A stretch of 64,000 nucleotides of DNA from Agrobacterium tumefaciens str. B6 (GCF_001541315.1 NZ_LMVK01000001.1:496001-560000); one strand, 5' to 3'; positions 1 to 8,736 are shown, counted from the first letter of the stretch. Numbers and translations: made by a program. Notes: generated by a model from the sequence alone, not told the origin.

Positions 1-94
1 CTTCGATACCGCGCGCCCTCAGCCATTGCGCGGCTTCGCGCCAGGAGGAAACGCCACGGGTGGAGGAGAGGTCGAGGGGAGGTGTCTTTGCCAT
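1..94 (-). CDS. Partial N-terminus, possibly glutamine-synthetase family
   Basis: Only the first 31 codons are in the window, read leftward from an ATG at 94. The visible residues begin MAKTPPLDLSSTRGVSSW and continue through a WREAAQWLRARGIE segment. From memory this resembles the N-terminus of rhizobial glutamine-synthetase-family proteins (the gamma-glutamylputrescine synthetase-like group), whose next residues usually read DIECITPD. Those residues lie outside the window, so the function is a guess. A putrescine-related role would fit the potFGHI importer 6 kb away, but that is inference. It is transcribed away from the flavoprotein gene on the other strand. Confidence 0.5.
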   Translation of the reverse strand, partial: MAKTPPLDLSSTRGVSSWREAAQWLRARGIE

Positions 95-262
95 GGTTGC
101 CTGTTTCTTCGGGCGGAGCATGGTTTTCTTCGGGGGCATGTATCACCGGGTCTGTGTTTCGACTGGCGCCATCATAACCGTAGTTTGGCAATTGGCGAGG
201 GGGAAAGCGCCATTGACAAGCGGCGGCACTTCGAAAAGAGGAAAGGAAACGGATCGGATGGA

Positions 263-1447
263 ATGATGACAGAGAAATGTGACGTGCTGATTTTGGGGGC
301 GGGCGCCGCCGGCATGATGTGCGCCATCCGCGCCGGCCAGCGCGGCCGCTCCGTCATAATTCTCGACCACGCGAAGGCGCCGGGCGAAAAGATTCGTATC
401 TCCGGCGGCGGCCGCTGCAACTTCACCAATATCCATGCCGGGCCGAAGAATTATCTCTCCGCCAATCCGCATTTCGCCAAATCCGCTCTAGCTCGTTATA
501 CGCCGCGCGATTTCATTGCCCTTGTCGAAAAACACCGCATCGCCTGGCATGAAAAGACGCTCGGCCAGCTTTTCTGTGACGACAGCGCCAAGGATATCAT
601 CCGCATGCTGCTTGGCGAAATGCAGGCAGTCAATGCGAAGCTGCGGCTCGAAACGTCAGTCTCGGCCGTCACCCATGACGGCGGGCGGTTTCGCGTCACG
701 ACATCAGGCGGCGTCATCGAGGCGGAAAGCGTCGTTGTGGCGACGGGCGGTAAGTCGATCCCGAAAATGGGCGCGACCGGTTTCGCCTACCAGATCGCCG
801 AGCAATTCGGCCTCAAGCTCATCGAGACGCGCCCCGGCCTCGTGCCGCTGACGCTCGATCCCGCTTTGCTGGAAAAGCTGAGCCCGCTTGCCGGCGTTGC
901 CGTTCCGGCCGAGGTTTTCCATGGCAAGACCTCGTTTGAGGAAGCACTGCTCTTCACCCATCGCGGTTTGAGCGGACCCTCGATCCTGCAAATCTCATCC
1001 TACTGGCGCGAGGGTGATGTGGTCAGCCTGAAGCTTGAGCCGCATCGCGATATAGCCGCGCTTCTGAAGCAGGCGAAACAGAAGAACGGTCGGCAGTCAC
1101 CCCAGACCGCTTTGTCGGAAATCCTGCCGAAGCGTCTTGCCCAGCATGTCGTCGAACAATCCGGCCTCACCGGCCATCTGGCCGATATGTCCGACAAGGT
1201 GCTGGCGAAGCTTGCGGGCGAGGTGCAGGACTGGCAGATCAAGCCCGCCGGTTCCGAAGGTTATCGCACGGCGGAAGTCACACTCGGCGGGGGGGATACG
1301 ACCGGCCTCGATTCCCGCAGCATGGCGGCGAAATCCGTGGCCGGGCTTTATTTCATTGGCGAATGTGTTGATGTGACCGGATGGCTCGGCGGTTATAATT
1401 TTCAGTGGGCCTGGGCTTCCGGTCAGGCGGCAGGCGAATTCGCCTGA
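263..1447 (+). CDS. BaiN/YhiN (HI0933) family flavoprotein oxidoreductase
   Basis: A 394-residue FAD-binding protein of the HI0933/YhiN/BaiN family; the physiological substrate of most members is unknown. The Rossmann dinucleotide motif LILGAGAAGMMCAIRAGQRG lies at about residues 9-28, the family signature RISGGGRCNFTN follows at about residue 50, and the C-terminal flavin-binding stretch GECVDVTGWLGGYNFQWAWASG is present, so the protein is full length. The reading frame is open for another 79 codons upstream, but that part is not protein-like; I chose the ATG at 263 (a second ATG follows at 266) because the family begins just before the beta strand leading into GAGAAG. It stands alone and is followed by a short hairpin. 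Confidence 0.88.
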   Translation: MMTEKCDVLILGAGAAGMMCAIRAGQRGRSVIILDHAKAPGEKIRISGGGRCNFTNIHAGPKNYLSANPHFAKSALARYTPRDFIALVEKHRIAWHEKTLGQLFCDDSAKDIIRMLLGEMQAVNAKLRLETSVSAVTHDGGRFRVTTSGGVIEAESVVVATGGKSIPKMGATGFAYQIAEQFGLKLIETRPGLVPLTLDPALLEKLSPLAGVAVPAEVFHGKTSFEEALLFTHRGLSGPSILQISSYWREGDVVSLKLEPHRDIAALLKQAKQKNGRQSPQTALSEILPKRLAQHVVEQSGLTGHLADMSDKVLAKLAGEVQDWQIKPAGSEGYRTAEVTLGGGDTTGLDSRSMAAKSVAGLYFIGECVDVTGWLGGYNFQWAWASGQAAGEFA

Positions 1448-1454
1448 GACCTTA

Positions 1455-1477
1455 CCCGTTAAGACCTTGTTAACGGG
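1455..1477. terminator. Hairpin after the flavoprotein gene
   Basis: An 8-bp inverted repeat, CCCGTTAA at 1455-1462 and TTAACGGG at 1470-1477, starts 7 bases after the stop codon. It has no following T-run, so it may be a weak or Rho-assisted terminator or an mRNA-stabilising hairpin. Confidence 0.4.
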
Positions 1478-1556
1478 CGTGGGGGCATCCTGACCAGATG
1501 CCAGCAAAGCCGGATCGCCCTATGATCCCGCTGCACATGAAGTCATGCTGGACGCC

Positions 1557-1904
1557 TTAACAGGGCATGGGTCGGTTGAGTTTTTCGTCAGGAACCCGCG
1601 CATGAACAGAACAGCACATCGCCGCCCTCACGCCATTGCCATCGCCCGCGCCGAAAGCGAGAGCCGGCAGCTGGCCTTTCGCTTGAGCCTTATCGCAGCC
1701 GGTGCTATGGCAGCCCTGATCGCCCTCTTTTATTGATCGGCGGCTCGTCGTCTTCATCAAGCCGATGACTGTGCGGAAAAACCGCCACGGCCGAGATGCC
1801 TCGGCCATATCGGCATAAAATTTCTCTTCCTGCAGAATGGCTTCGCGCCGCGTGCGCGGCTGCTGGTTTTCGATGATGGCCCGTGCTGCAAAAATCGCAT
1901 GCAT
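1557..1904 (-). CDS. Hypothetical protein, 115 aa, divergent from LysR
   Basis: Begins MHAIFAARAIIENQQPRTRR with a strong ribosome binding site, AGAAGGAGA, 5-6 bases before the ATG at 1904. The first roughly 57 residues (through FYADMAEASRPWRFFRTVIG) look like real protein. The last roughly 55 residues lie antisense to the 44-aa gene on the other strand and are Cys/Gly-rich without obvious structure, so the natural C-terminus may have been lost by a small frameshift. An alternative frame meets a TAA close to 1737. The gene is divergent from the LysR gene 86 bases away, the usual arrangement for a LysR target. The function is unknown. Confidence 0.5.
   Translation of the reverse strand: MHAIFAARAIIENQQPRTRREAILQEEKFYADMAEASRPWRFFRTVIGLMKTTSRRSIKEGDQGCHSTGCDKAQAKGQLPALAFGAGDGNGVRAAMCCSVHARVPDEKLNRPMPC
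1602..1736 (+). CDS. Small single-pass membrane protein, 44 aa
   Basis: A 44-residue protein that starts MNRTAHRRPHAIAIARAE and ends with a hydrophobic helix (about residues 27-44, LSLIAAGAMAALIALFY). It has a basic N-terminus and one C-terminal membrane span. The ATG at 1602 is preceded by AGGAAC about 8 bases upstream; the frame also contains an ATG at 1545, but the added residues do not look coding. It lies entirely inside the antisense gene at 1557-1904. The function is unknown. Confidence 0.5.
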   Translation: MNRTAHRRPHAIAIARAESESRQLAFRLSLIAAGAMAALIALFY

Positions 1905-1990
1905 GTCGCTCTCCTTCTAATGCGGAGGGGCCATGATGCGCGCCGTTTTTTGATTTATCTGCGCAAGAAAATGCGCTACGTTTTTCATCC

Positions 1991-2863
1991 ATGAAAAACG
2001 TCACCTGGGATTCCTACCAGCTTTTCCTCGATGTGTCACGCAGCGGCGGCCTGACCGGGGCCGCGGTGATAACGGGTTTGAGCCCCGCGACCATCGGACG
2101 GCGCATGATCGAACTGGAGGAGCGTATCGGCAAGGCTCTGTTTCTGCGCAGCCAGACGGGATACGCCCTGACGGCGGATGGCCGTGCGCTGTTCGACCGG
2201 CTTATGGCAATGGAGAATGCAGCCAGGGATATCGAGGGATGGCAGAAGGCGTCGTCCGCCTCATCCGTGGTGCGCATCGCCGTCGGCACCTGGAACGCCT
2301 GGCTGCTGACCGGCAACTTCTCCGCCATCTGCACCGACCGCGACGATTTCCGCATCGATCTTTTCATTGCCGAACAGAGGGCGTCTCTGGCGCATCGCGA
2401 GAATGACATCGGCATTCGCGCTTTCGAGCCGCAGGAAAAGAACCTCGCCGCCATCAAGACGGGAGAGGTGGCTTATGCGCCCTACAGGCTGCGCAACGCC
2501 GCCACTGCCGTCGCCGACCGCTGGCTGGCGGTGGCGGAGGAAAACGCCATTTCAACCTATCTGCGCTGGCCGCATGAGAACCGCCGCAATGATATCGCGG
2601 TAACGGTGAACCGGCCGACGGCGCTTCTCGATCTTGTGCTGGCTGGGGCAGGCGTCGCCGTGCTTCCATGCTTCGTGGGCGATGCGGATGCGCGGCTTGC
2701 CCGGGAAGGTGACGAGATGGAAACCCTTCGCCACAATCAATGGATCGTCATGAACAATGACGATCGCCACCGCCGCGATATCAGGACGGTGGCGGATCGG
2801 ATGACCCGTCTGATCAAGGGGCATTCCGATCTTTATGCCGGGCGCAAGAGCCGCCCGGCATAA
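1991..2863 (+). CDS. LysR-family transcriptional regulator
   Basis: A 290-residue LysR-type regulator. The N-terminal winged helix-turn-helix is clear: YQLFLDVSRSGGLTGAAVITGLSPATIGRRMIELEERIGKALFLR at about residues 7-51, followed by the usual linker helix and an effector-binding domain to the C-terminus. The recognition helix has SPATIGRRM in place of the common QPAVSRQI, a variant seen in a rhizobial subgroup. It is divergent from the 115-aa protein gene, its most likely target. The stop codon overlaps the right arm of a 10-bp inverted repeat. The ligand cannot be told. Confidence 0.85.
   Translation: MKNVTWDSYQLFLDVSRSGGLTGAAVITGLSPATIGRRMIELEERIGKALFLRSQTGYALTADGRALFDRLMAMENAARDIEGWQKASSASSVVRIAVGTWNAWLLTGNFSAICTDRDDFRIDLFIAEQRASLAHRENDIGIRAFEPQEKNLAAIKTGEVAYAPYRLRNAATAVADRWLAVAEENAISTYLRWPHENRRNDIAVTVNRPTALLDLVLAGAGVAVLPCFVGDADARLAREGDEMETLRHNQWIVMNNDDRHRRDIRTVADRMTRLIKGHSDLYAGRKSRPA
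2835..2861. terminator. Perfect 10-bp inverted repeat at the LysR 3' end
   Basis: ATGCCGGGCG at 2835-2844 and CGCCCGGCAT at 2852-2861 form a GC-rich stem with a 7-base loop that includes the last codons and the first base of the LysR stop codon. It also lies just past the stop of the leftward 85-aa gene, so it may serve both convergent transcripts. No long U-run follows on either strand. Confidence 0.5.
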
Positions 2864-2879
2864 AAGAAAGGCTGTCGCT

Positions 2880-3137
2880 TCAGGCGGCGTCACGCCCTTG
2901 CGCGACGATGACGGGAATCAGAAGATCTCCCCAGTTGCCGCCGCCGCCATGGTGGCGGGCCGAGCGGACCAGCTCGACGGAAACACCGGCCTCGACGGCT
3001 TTCATGACGGCCTGGTTGAGGCGGTGCAGATCATTGGCCAGCATGCGGATGGCGGCCTGCTGCTCCTGCGTCATGGCGGAGGACTGCTCCTCGGCGCGTT
3101 CCTTGACGTGGGTCTTGATGGGGTTGTGGGCATTCAT
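2880..3137 (-). CDS. Conserved hypothetical protein, 85 aa
   Basis: An 85-residue soluble protein starting MNAHNPIKTHVKERAEEQ from the ATG at 3137, which is preceded by GAGAGGAGA. The frame is open a little further upstream but without a better start. It is mostly helical, with an amphipathic stretch AAIRMLANDLHRLNQAVMKAVEAG and a short HHGGGGNWGD loop. No membrane span or signal peptide is visible and I do not recognise a family. It lies 85 bases downstream of aceA on the same strand, separated by a hairpin. Confidence 0.65.
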   Translation of the reverse strand: MNAHNPIKTHVKERAEEQSSAMTQEQQAAIRMLANDLHRLNQAVMKAVEAGVSVELVRSARHHGGGGNWGDLLIPVIVAQGRDAA

Positions 3138-3185
3138 GGCATTTCTCCTCTCATTATTGGTTGGGGTTCTTGATCCGGTTTGCAA

Positions 3186-3216
3186 GCCCTTCCCGCGGCC
3201 GGGAAGGGCGTTTTTT
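3186..3216 (+). terminator. Hairpin with T-run between aceA and the 85-aa gene
   Basis: GCCCTTCCC at 3186-3194 pairs with GGGAAGGGC at 3201-3209 and is followed by six T at 3211-3216. The T-run is on the plus strand although both flanking genes point left. On the minus strand the hairpin is followed only by TTGC, so its strength as the aceA terminator is uncertain. Confidence 0.5.
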
Positions 3217-3222
3217 GCAGGT

Positions 3223-4512
3223 TTATTCGGCCGCCGGCCGGAACTGGTCGTGCTCGGTGGATTCCTTCATGGCTGTCGTCGAAGACGTGCCGCCGGAGAT
3301 TGCGAGCGACACGGCGTCGAAATAGCCGGTGCCGACTTCGCGCTGGTGTTTGGTGGCGGTGTAACCATTGGCCTCTGCTGCGAATTCCGCTTCCTGAAGC
3401 TCGGAATAAGCCGCCATCTGCCGGTCCTTGTAACCGCGCGCCAGTTCGAACATGCCGAAATTCAGCTGGTGAAAACCGGCGAGCGTAATGAACTGGAACT
3501 TGTAGCCCATTGCGCCCAGTTCCCGCTGGAACTTGGCAATCGTCGCGTCGTCGAGGTTCTTTTTCCAGTTGAACGACGGCGAGCAATTGTAGGCGAGCTT
3601 CTTGCCGGGATGCACCTTGTGCACGCCTTCCGCAAACCTGCGCGCCTGCTCGAGATCCGGCTTTGATGTCTCGCACCAGATCAGGTCGCAATAGGGTGCA
3701 TAGGCCACCGCGCGGGCAATACAGGGCTCAAGACCGTTCTTGACCTGATAAAAGCCCTCGACGGTGCGGCCGGCATCGTAATCCACGAAGGGACGGTCGC
3801 GCTCATCGATATCGGAGGTCAGAAGCTTGGCGGCCTCCGCATCCGTGCGGGCGATGACCAGCGTTGGCACACCCATGACGTCAGCCGCAAGCCGCGCCGC
3901 CGTGAGGTTGCGGATATGCGCCGCCGTCGGGATCAGGACCTTGCCGCCGAGATGGCCGCACTTCTTTTCCGATGCCAGCTGGTCTTCATAGTGAACACCC
4001 GCCGCACCCGCCTCGATGAAGGCCTTCATGATTTCGAAAGCGTTGAGCGGCCCGCCGAAACCGGCCTCCGCATCGGCAACGATCGGCGCGAACCAGGTAT
4101 CGACCGAAAGGCCCTTGCCCTCCGCCGTCTCGATCTGGTCGGCGCGCTGCAGGGTGCGGTTGATGCGCTTTGCAAGCTCCGGCGCCGCATTGGCGGGATA
4201 AAGCGACTGGTCCGGATACATGGCCGACGCCGTATTGGCATCCGCCGCAACCTGCCAGCCCGAGAGATAGATCGCCTTCAGCCCGGCGCGAACCATCTGC
4301 ATGGCCTGGTTGCCGGAAAGCGCGCCGAGCGCATTGACGAAATTTTCCTCGTTGATCAGCTTCCACAGCCGGTTCGCGCCCATTTCGGCCAGCGAATGGC
4401 GGATTTCGACGGAGCCGCGCAGCCGCTCCACATCCGCGGCGGTGTAAGTGCGCTCGATGCCGTCGAAGCGTCCCTGCGGTGCACCCGGAACAAGTTTGTA
4501 AAAATCCGTCAT
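3223..4512 (-). CDS. aceA: Isocitrate lyase
   Basis: Isocitrate lyase, 429 residues, the first enzyme of the glyoxylate bypass: it cleaves isocitrate to succinate and glyoxylate in the cytoplasm during growth on acetate or fatty acids. The catalytic loop [11 protein letters not shown] is present with the active-site Cys at residue 185, and the metal/substrate motifs ADAEAGFGG and CSPSFNWKK are intact. The N-terminal [10 protein letters not shown] segment and the length are those of the shorter bacterial form. It is divergent from a short-chain-fatty-acyl-type regulator, the standard arrangement for a gene controlled by that family. A TTTGTAAAA motif lies inside its own first codons. Confidence 0.97.
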   Translation of the reverse strand: MTDFYKLVPGAPQGRFDGIERTYTAADVERLRGSVEIRHSLAEMGANRLWKLINEENFVNALGALSGNQAMQMVRAGLKAIYLSGWQVAADANTASAMYPDQSLYPANAAPELAKRINRTLQRADQIETAEGKGLSVDTWFAPIVADAEAGFGGPLNAFEIMKAFIEAGAAGVHYEDQLASEKKCGHLGGKVLIPTAAHIRNLTAARLAADVMGVPTLVIARTDAEAAKLLTSDIDERDRPFVDYDAGRTVEGFYQVKNGLEPCIARAVAYAPYCDLIWCETSKPDLEQARRFAEGVHKVHPGKKLAYNCSPSFNWKKNLDDATIAKFQRELGAMGYKFQFITLAGFHQLNFGMFELARGYKDRQMAAYSELQEAEFAAEANGYTATKHQREVGTGYFDAVSLAISGGTSSTTAMKESTEHDQFRPAAE

Positions 4513-4730
4513 ACTTCTCTCTCCCTTGACAAATGCCGTTTCGGAAACGCGCTGCCTTCAACTTTGTGAAGCGCCGTTCGATGTGACTACATTTACATTT
4601 TTGGAGATTTGAGCACCAGAACAAACATAAAAACAGTGACTTGAAAGAGGTTATCCTGTAGGATGCATGACAGGGTGGAGCTGTAAAATTGTAAATTTTG
4701 TAAAAGCTATTCACCCCGAGAGTTTGTAAC
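4495..4730. promoter_or_regulatory. aceA / ScfR-type regulator intergenic operator region
   Basis: The divergent promoter region holds several TTTGTAAA-like motifs: TTTGTAAAAA at 4495-4504 (inside aceA), TTTGTGAA at 4563-4570, ATTTACAT near 4591, a tandem of GTAAA units at 4682-4705 that includes TTTTGTAAAA, and TTTGTAAC at 4723-4730. Known RamB-type regulators bind TTTGCAAA-like sites, so these are candidate operators for the neighbouring regulator; binding is inferred. Confidence 0.5.
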
Positions 4731-4767
4731 AGGCTTGTATGAGTCGTCGGGATGGAGAGGCAAGACG

Positions 4768-6183
4768 GTGTCGGAAAACAAGATTTTTGCAGGCCCGCGC
4801 GTGCGCCGCATTCGCAATGGTCTGGGGCTGACGCAGACGGCCATGGCCGAGGCGCTGGCGATTTCGCCGTCCTATCTCAATCTCATCGAGCGCAACCAGC
4901 GACCGCTGACCGTGCAGCTGCTTTTGAAGCTCGCCTCTGTCTATAAGGTCGATCTTGATGATCTGCAGGGCGAGAGCGCCGGTTCCGCCGGACAATTGCG
5001 TGAAGTCTTCGCCGATCCGCTGCTGGTGGGTGAGGTGCCGTCGCCGCAGGAGCTGATCGAGGTCGCAGATGCGGCGCCCAATGCGGCAAGCGGTGTCCTC
5101 AAGCTTTACCGGGCCTACCGGGAACAGGCGCAGCGCCTTTCCGACCTTTCCGATCTTCTGGCGCGGGAAGGGCACGAAACGGCGCTCTCCTCCACCCGCC
5201 TGCCGATCGACGAGGTGCGGCATGTCTTTGAAAACCGGTCGGCCTATTTCCACGCCATCGATGCGGCGGTGGAAGAGCTCCATAAACAATTGGCGGCGGG
5301 CGATGATCTCGCCTCCGGGCTGAGGGCATGGCTGCAGAAAAACCACGGTATCGTGGTCAGACCCTTGCCTGTACACGCCATGCCGAACCTCAGGAGGCGT
5401 TATGACCGCCATTCGATGCGGCTGTTTTTATCCGAGCGCCTGTCGCAGCCGGATCAGCTGAGGGAAATGGCCATGGAGACCTGTCTTCTGGCCCTTCGCG
5501 AAGAGATAGGCGCGGAGCTTCACGGGCTTGGTTTGAAAGGGGAGGAGGCAAAGCGCATCGCCCGCTTCGAGCTGGCGCGTTATGCCGCCCATGCCCTGAT
5601 GATGCCTTATGGCGCATTCCTTGCTGCCGCCCAGCGCGCGAAATACGATCTTGATGTTTTGCGGTCGCGCTTCAACGTGTCGTTCGAGCAGGCCGCCAAT
5701 CGCCTCGTCAGCCTGCAACGGCCAACGGCTGCGGCAATACCGTTTTTCCTGATGGAGATCGACAATGCCGGCAACCGGTTCCGCCTCGCAGGGGCCGGTG
5801 GTTTTCCGAGGGCGCGGTTCGGCGGCCTCTGTCCGCGGCTCAATATCCATGCCGCCTTCGCCCAGCCGGGGCAGGTGCTGGTGGAGGCGGTGGAGATGCC
5901 TGACGGTGATGCCTTCCTCACGGTTTCGCGCACACTGGAAGGCCCGCAGGCGGGTTTCGGCGAGAGGGTGCGGCGAACGGCCGTGCTTGTCGGCTGCGAT
6001 CTCGCTCAGGCGGGAGAGACGGTCTATGGCCCAGCCGCCTCGGGTGCGTCGCCTGTTGCCGTCGGCCCCTCGTGCCGGCTGTGCGAAAGACAGGGCTGTC
6101 TGTCGCGCGCCGAAGCGCCGCTGACACGGCCGCTGGGGCTGGATGAAATGGTGACCGGCCTTAGTGTTTTCGACTTCCAGTAG
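4768..6183 (+). CDS. XRE / short-chain fatty acyl regulator (ScfR/RamB-like)
   Basis: A 471-residue regulator. Residues 1-65 form a Cro/C1-type helix-turn-helix (RVRRIRNGLGLTQTAMAEAL, then SPSYLNLIERNQRPLTVQLL). A central IrrE-like domain lacks the HExxH zinc site (ARYAAHALMMP instead). The C-terminal DUF2083-type domain ends in the family's Cys cluster, CRLCERQGC. This is the architecture of RamB, PccR and MccR, which sense acyl-CoA and control glyoxylate or propionate metabolism. The start is the GTG at 4768, preceded by GGAGAGG seven bases upstream; the ATG at 4735 lacks such a site. Being divergent from aceA, it very likely controls aceA and itself. Confidence 0.88.
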   Translation: MSENKIFAGPRVRRIRNGLGLTQTAMAEALAISPSYLNLIERNQRPLTVQLLLKLASVYKVDLDDLQGESAGSAGQLREVFADPLLVGEVPSPQELIEVADAAPNAASGVLKLYRAYREQAQRLSDLSDLLAREGHETALSSTRLPIDEVRHVFENRSAYFHAIDAAVEELHKQLAAGDDLASGLRAWLQKNHGIVVRPLPVHAMPNLRRRYDRHSMRLFLSERLSQPDQLREMAMETCLLALREEIGAELHGLGLKGEEAKRIARFELARYAAHALMMPYGAFLAAAQRAKYDLDVLRSRFNVSFEQAANRLVSLQRPTAAAIPFFLMEIDNAGNRFRLAGAGGFPRARFGGLCPRLNIHAAFAQPGQVLVEAVEMPDGDAFLTVSRTLEGPQAGFGERVRRTAVLVGCDLAQAGETVYGPAASGASPVAVGPSCRLCERQGCLSRAEAPLTRPLGLDEMVTGLSVFDFQ

Positions 6184-6250
6184 GTGTTTCCATCCGCTTT
6201 TTTGCGGCCGGAACACATTTGGTTGAAAATGCTGTGCTGCACATTTCCCG

Positions 6251-6279
6251 CTTGCTCCCTTTTGTTTTCCTTTCTAGTC
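6251..6279 (+). promoter_or_regulatory. Candidate potF promoter
   Basis: CTTGCT at 6251-6256 and CTAGTC at 6274-6279 are spaced by 17 bases and resemble the rhizobial CTTGAC / CTATAT sigma-70 consensus. They lie 57 bases before the potF start. This is a by-eye match only. Confidence 0.3.
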
Positions 6280-6335
6280 TCTCCAAAAAAAGGGGATCAC
6301 GCTTCCACCGTGAGGATGCGTTAACAGGAGACATC

Positions 6336-7433
6336 ATGAAAAACCGTTCTCTCCGTCTGACCTTGGCTCTCACCACCGCGCTCGTTGCAGCAGGCTCGGC
6401 AATGGCCCAGGAGAAGGTCGTCCACGTCTATAACTGGTCGGATTATATCGACGAATCGATCCTTACCGATTTCACCAAGGAAACCGGTATCAAGGTCGTC
6501 TATGACGTGTTCGACAGCAACGAACTTGTGGAAACCAAGCTTCTGGCCGGCAGCTCCGGTTATGATGTCGTGGTGCCGACCGGCCCCTTCCTCGCCCGCC
6601 AGATCAATGCCGGCGTGTTCCAGAAACTCGACAAGTCCAAGTTGCCGAATCTGAAGAACCTGTGGCCCGAGGTCTCCGAGCGTCTGGCGAAATACGACCC
6701 CGGCAACGAATATGCCGTGAACTACATGTGGGGCACCACTGGCATCGGTTATAACGTCGCCAAGGTGAAGGCTGCGCTTGGCGATGTTCCCGTCGATAGC
6801 TGGGATATTCTCTTCAAGCCGGAAAATGCCGAAAAGCTGAAATCCTGCGGCATCAATATTCTCGATGCGTCGGACGAAACCTTCGCCATCGCCATGAATT
6901 ATCTCGGCAAGAATCCCGACAGCAAGGAAACGGCCGACCTGGAAGCCGGCGGCGAGGTCTATTCGAAGATCCGTCCTTTCGTGAAGACCTTCAACTCCTC
7001 CGCCTATATCGACGAACTCGCGAATGGTGACAGCTGCATCACCATCGGCTGGTCGGGTGACATCCTCCAGGCGAAGAGCCGTGCCGAGGAAGCCAAGAAC
7101 GGCGTCGAGGTGAACTACATCATCCCGAAGGAAGGCACCTATATGTGGTTCGACAACCTTGCCATCCCCGCGGATGCCAAGAATGTCGAGGAAGCCCACA
7201 CCTTCATCAACTATCTGATGCGGCCGGAAGTCATCGCCAAGGCGTCCAACTACGTTCAGTATGCCAATGGCAACCTCGCTTCGCAGGCGCTGATGGATGA
7301 GTCCGTCGCCAAGAACCCGGCGGTCTATCCCAATGCGGAGACGATGAAGAAGCTCTTCACCATCTCGCCCTACGGACCGAAGGAACAGCGTGTGCTGAAC
7401 CGCGTCTGGACGCAGATCAAGACCGGCAGCTAA
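6336..7433 (+). CDS. potF: Polyamine ABC transporter substrate-binding protein (PotF-like)
   Basis: A 365-residue periplasmic binding protein for putrescine-type polyamines. It starts MKNRSLRLTLALTTALVAAG, a Sec signal peptide cleaved after AMA, and then shows the family start EKVVHVYNWSDYIDESILTDF, followed by YDVFDSNELVETKLLAG and YDVVVPTG. The ATG at 6336 is preceded by ACAGGAG; the frame is open upstream but without signal-peptide character. It heads a four-gene cluster with the ATPase and two permeases, 134 bases before potG. Putrescine is the likely ligand from family knowledge, but spermidine cannot be excluded. Confidence 0.9.
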   Translation: MKNRSLRLTLALTTALVAAGSAMAQEKVVHVYNWSDYIDESILTDFTKETGIKVVYDVFDSNELVETKLLAGSSGYDVVVPTGPFLARQINAGVFQKLDKSKLPNLKNLWPEVSERLAKYDPGNEYAVNYMWGTTGIGYNVAKVKAALGDVPVDSWDILFKPENAEKLKSCGINILDASDETFAIAMNYLGKNPDSKETADLEAGGEVYSKIRPFVKTFNSSAYIDELANGDSCITIGWSGDILQAKSRAEEAKNGVEVNYIIPKEGTYMWFDNLAIPADAKNVEEAHTFINYLMRPEVIAKASNYVQYANGNLASQALMDESVAKNPAVYPNAETMKKLFTISPYGPKEQRVLNRVWTQIKTGS

Positions 7434-7567
7434 GACCTCCGCCCGCTGGTTGAGGAACGGCCGGCGGGCCTGTTTCTCAAATCCTTTGCCGGCAGGTCCC
7501 ACGACCTGCCGGTGTCGCCCGCCCCGAAGCATCGTTCGAAAGACCAACGGGATTTGAGGGTGGGTGA

Positions 7568-8725
7568 ATGGCGAAAACTCTGGGGCCGGTCAAACGCAAA
7601 TTTAGCCCTTGGGACAATCCCGATGCGGTGCCCTTCATCCGCTTTGAAAACGTCACCAAACGTTTCGGCGATTTTGTCGCCGTCAATAATCTGACGCTCG
7701 ATATTTACGAGCGCGAGTTCTTCTCGCTGCTTGGTCCCTCCGGCTGTGGCAAGACCACGCTGATGCGCATGCTCGCCGGTTTCGAGGAACCGACTGAGGG
7801 CCGCATCCTGCTGCAGGGAAAGGATATTTCCGGCGTTCCGCCCTATAAGCGCCCCACCAACATGATGTTCCAGTCCTATGCGCTTTTCCCGCATATGTCG
7901 GTGGAAAAGAACGTCGCTTTCGGTCTGGAGCAGGATGGTCTGCCCAAGGCGGACGTCGCCGCCCGCGTCGAGGAAATGCTGCGCCTCGTCAAGCTCACGG
8001 AATTCGCCAAGCGCAAGCCCAGCCAGCTTTCCGGCGGCCAGCGCCAGCGCGTGGCGCTCGCGCGTTCGCTTGCCAAGCGGCCGAAGGTGCTTCTTCTCGA
8101 TGAGCCTCTCGGCGCGCTCGACAAGAAGCTGCGCGAAGAAACGCAGTTCGAGCTGATGGATATCCAGACCAATCTCGGCCTCACCTTCCTCATCGTCACC
8201 CATGACCAGGAGGAGGCGATGACGGTTTCGGACCGGATCGCTGTCATGGACAAGGGCAATGTCGTGCAGGTGGCGACACCGGCCGAGATTTACGAGGCGC
8301 CGAACAGCCGCTACGTGGCTGACTTCATCGGCGACATCAATATTTTCGACGCGAAGGTCGTCGCCAATGCCTCGGATATCGGCAAGCCTGGCCTGGTGAC
8401 GCTGGATTGCGAAGGGCTGAAAGTGGCGGTGGAGCAGGAATGTGCTGCCGCGACCGGCAGTCAGGTCGCTTACGCCATCCGCCCGGAAAAGGTTCGCATC
8501 TCGCTAGACCAGCCCGCCGACAGCAGCGTCAACTCCGCCTATGGCGAGGTCTGGGATATCGGTTATCTCGGCGACTTCTCGGTCTTCATCGTCAAGCTTG
8601 CCGATGGCCGCGTCATCCGTGCAGCGCAGGCGAATGTCTCGCGTCTCGTGGATCGCCCGATCACCTTCGGCGACATGGTGTGGCTGAACTGGAGGCCGGA
8701 TTCCGGCCTTGTCCTGACGCGCTGA
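7568..8725 (+). CDS. potG: Polyamine ABC transporter ATP-binding protein (PotG-like)
   Basis: A 385-residue ATPase energising the polyamine importer at the inner membrane. It shows the Walker A motif GPSGCGKTT, the Q-loop MMFQSYALFPHMSVEKNVAFG, the signature LSGGQRQRVALARSLAKRPK, Walker B VLLLDEPLGALD and the H-loop VTHDQEEAMTVSDR. A C-terminal TOBE regulatory domain begins after about residue 290 (AYAIRPEKVRISL). The ATG at 7568 follows GAGGGTGGG. The short N-terminal extension before FIRFENVTKRFG is typical of PotG. It is cotranscribed with the two permease genes, 11 and 4 bases apart. Confidence 0.93.
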   Translation: MAKTLGPVKRKFSPWDNPDAVPFIRFENVTKRFGDFVAVNNLTLDIYEREFFSLLGPSGCGKTTLMRMLAGFEEPTEGRILLQGKDISGVPPYKRPTNMMFQSYALFPHMSVEKNVAFGLEQDGLPKADVAARVEEMLRLVKLTEFAKRKPSQLSGGQRQRVALARSLAKRPKVLLLDEPLGALDKKLREETQFELMDIQTNLGLTFLIVTHDQEEAMTVSDRIAVMDKGNVVQVATPAEIYEAPNSRYVADFIGDINIFDAKVVANASDIGKPGLVTLDCEGLKVAVEQECAAATGSQVAYAIRPEKVRISLDQPADSSVNSAYGEVWDIGYLGDFSVFIVKLADGRVIRAAQANVSRLVDRPITFGDMVWLNWRPDSGLVLTR

Positions 8726-8736
8726 GGGAGGCTTTC

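Noticed and set aside
2908..3666. A plus-strand frame opposite the 85-aa gene and the end of aceA.
   Set aside because: It contradicts the clear aceA gene and has no domain or ribosome site.
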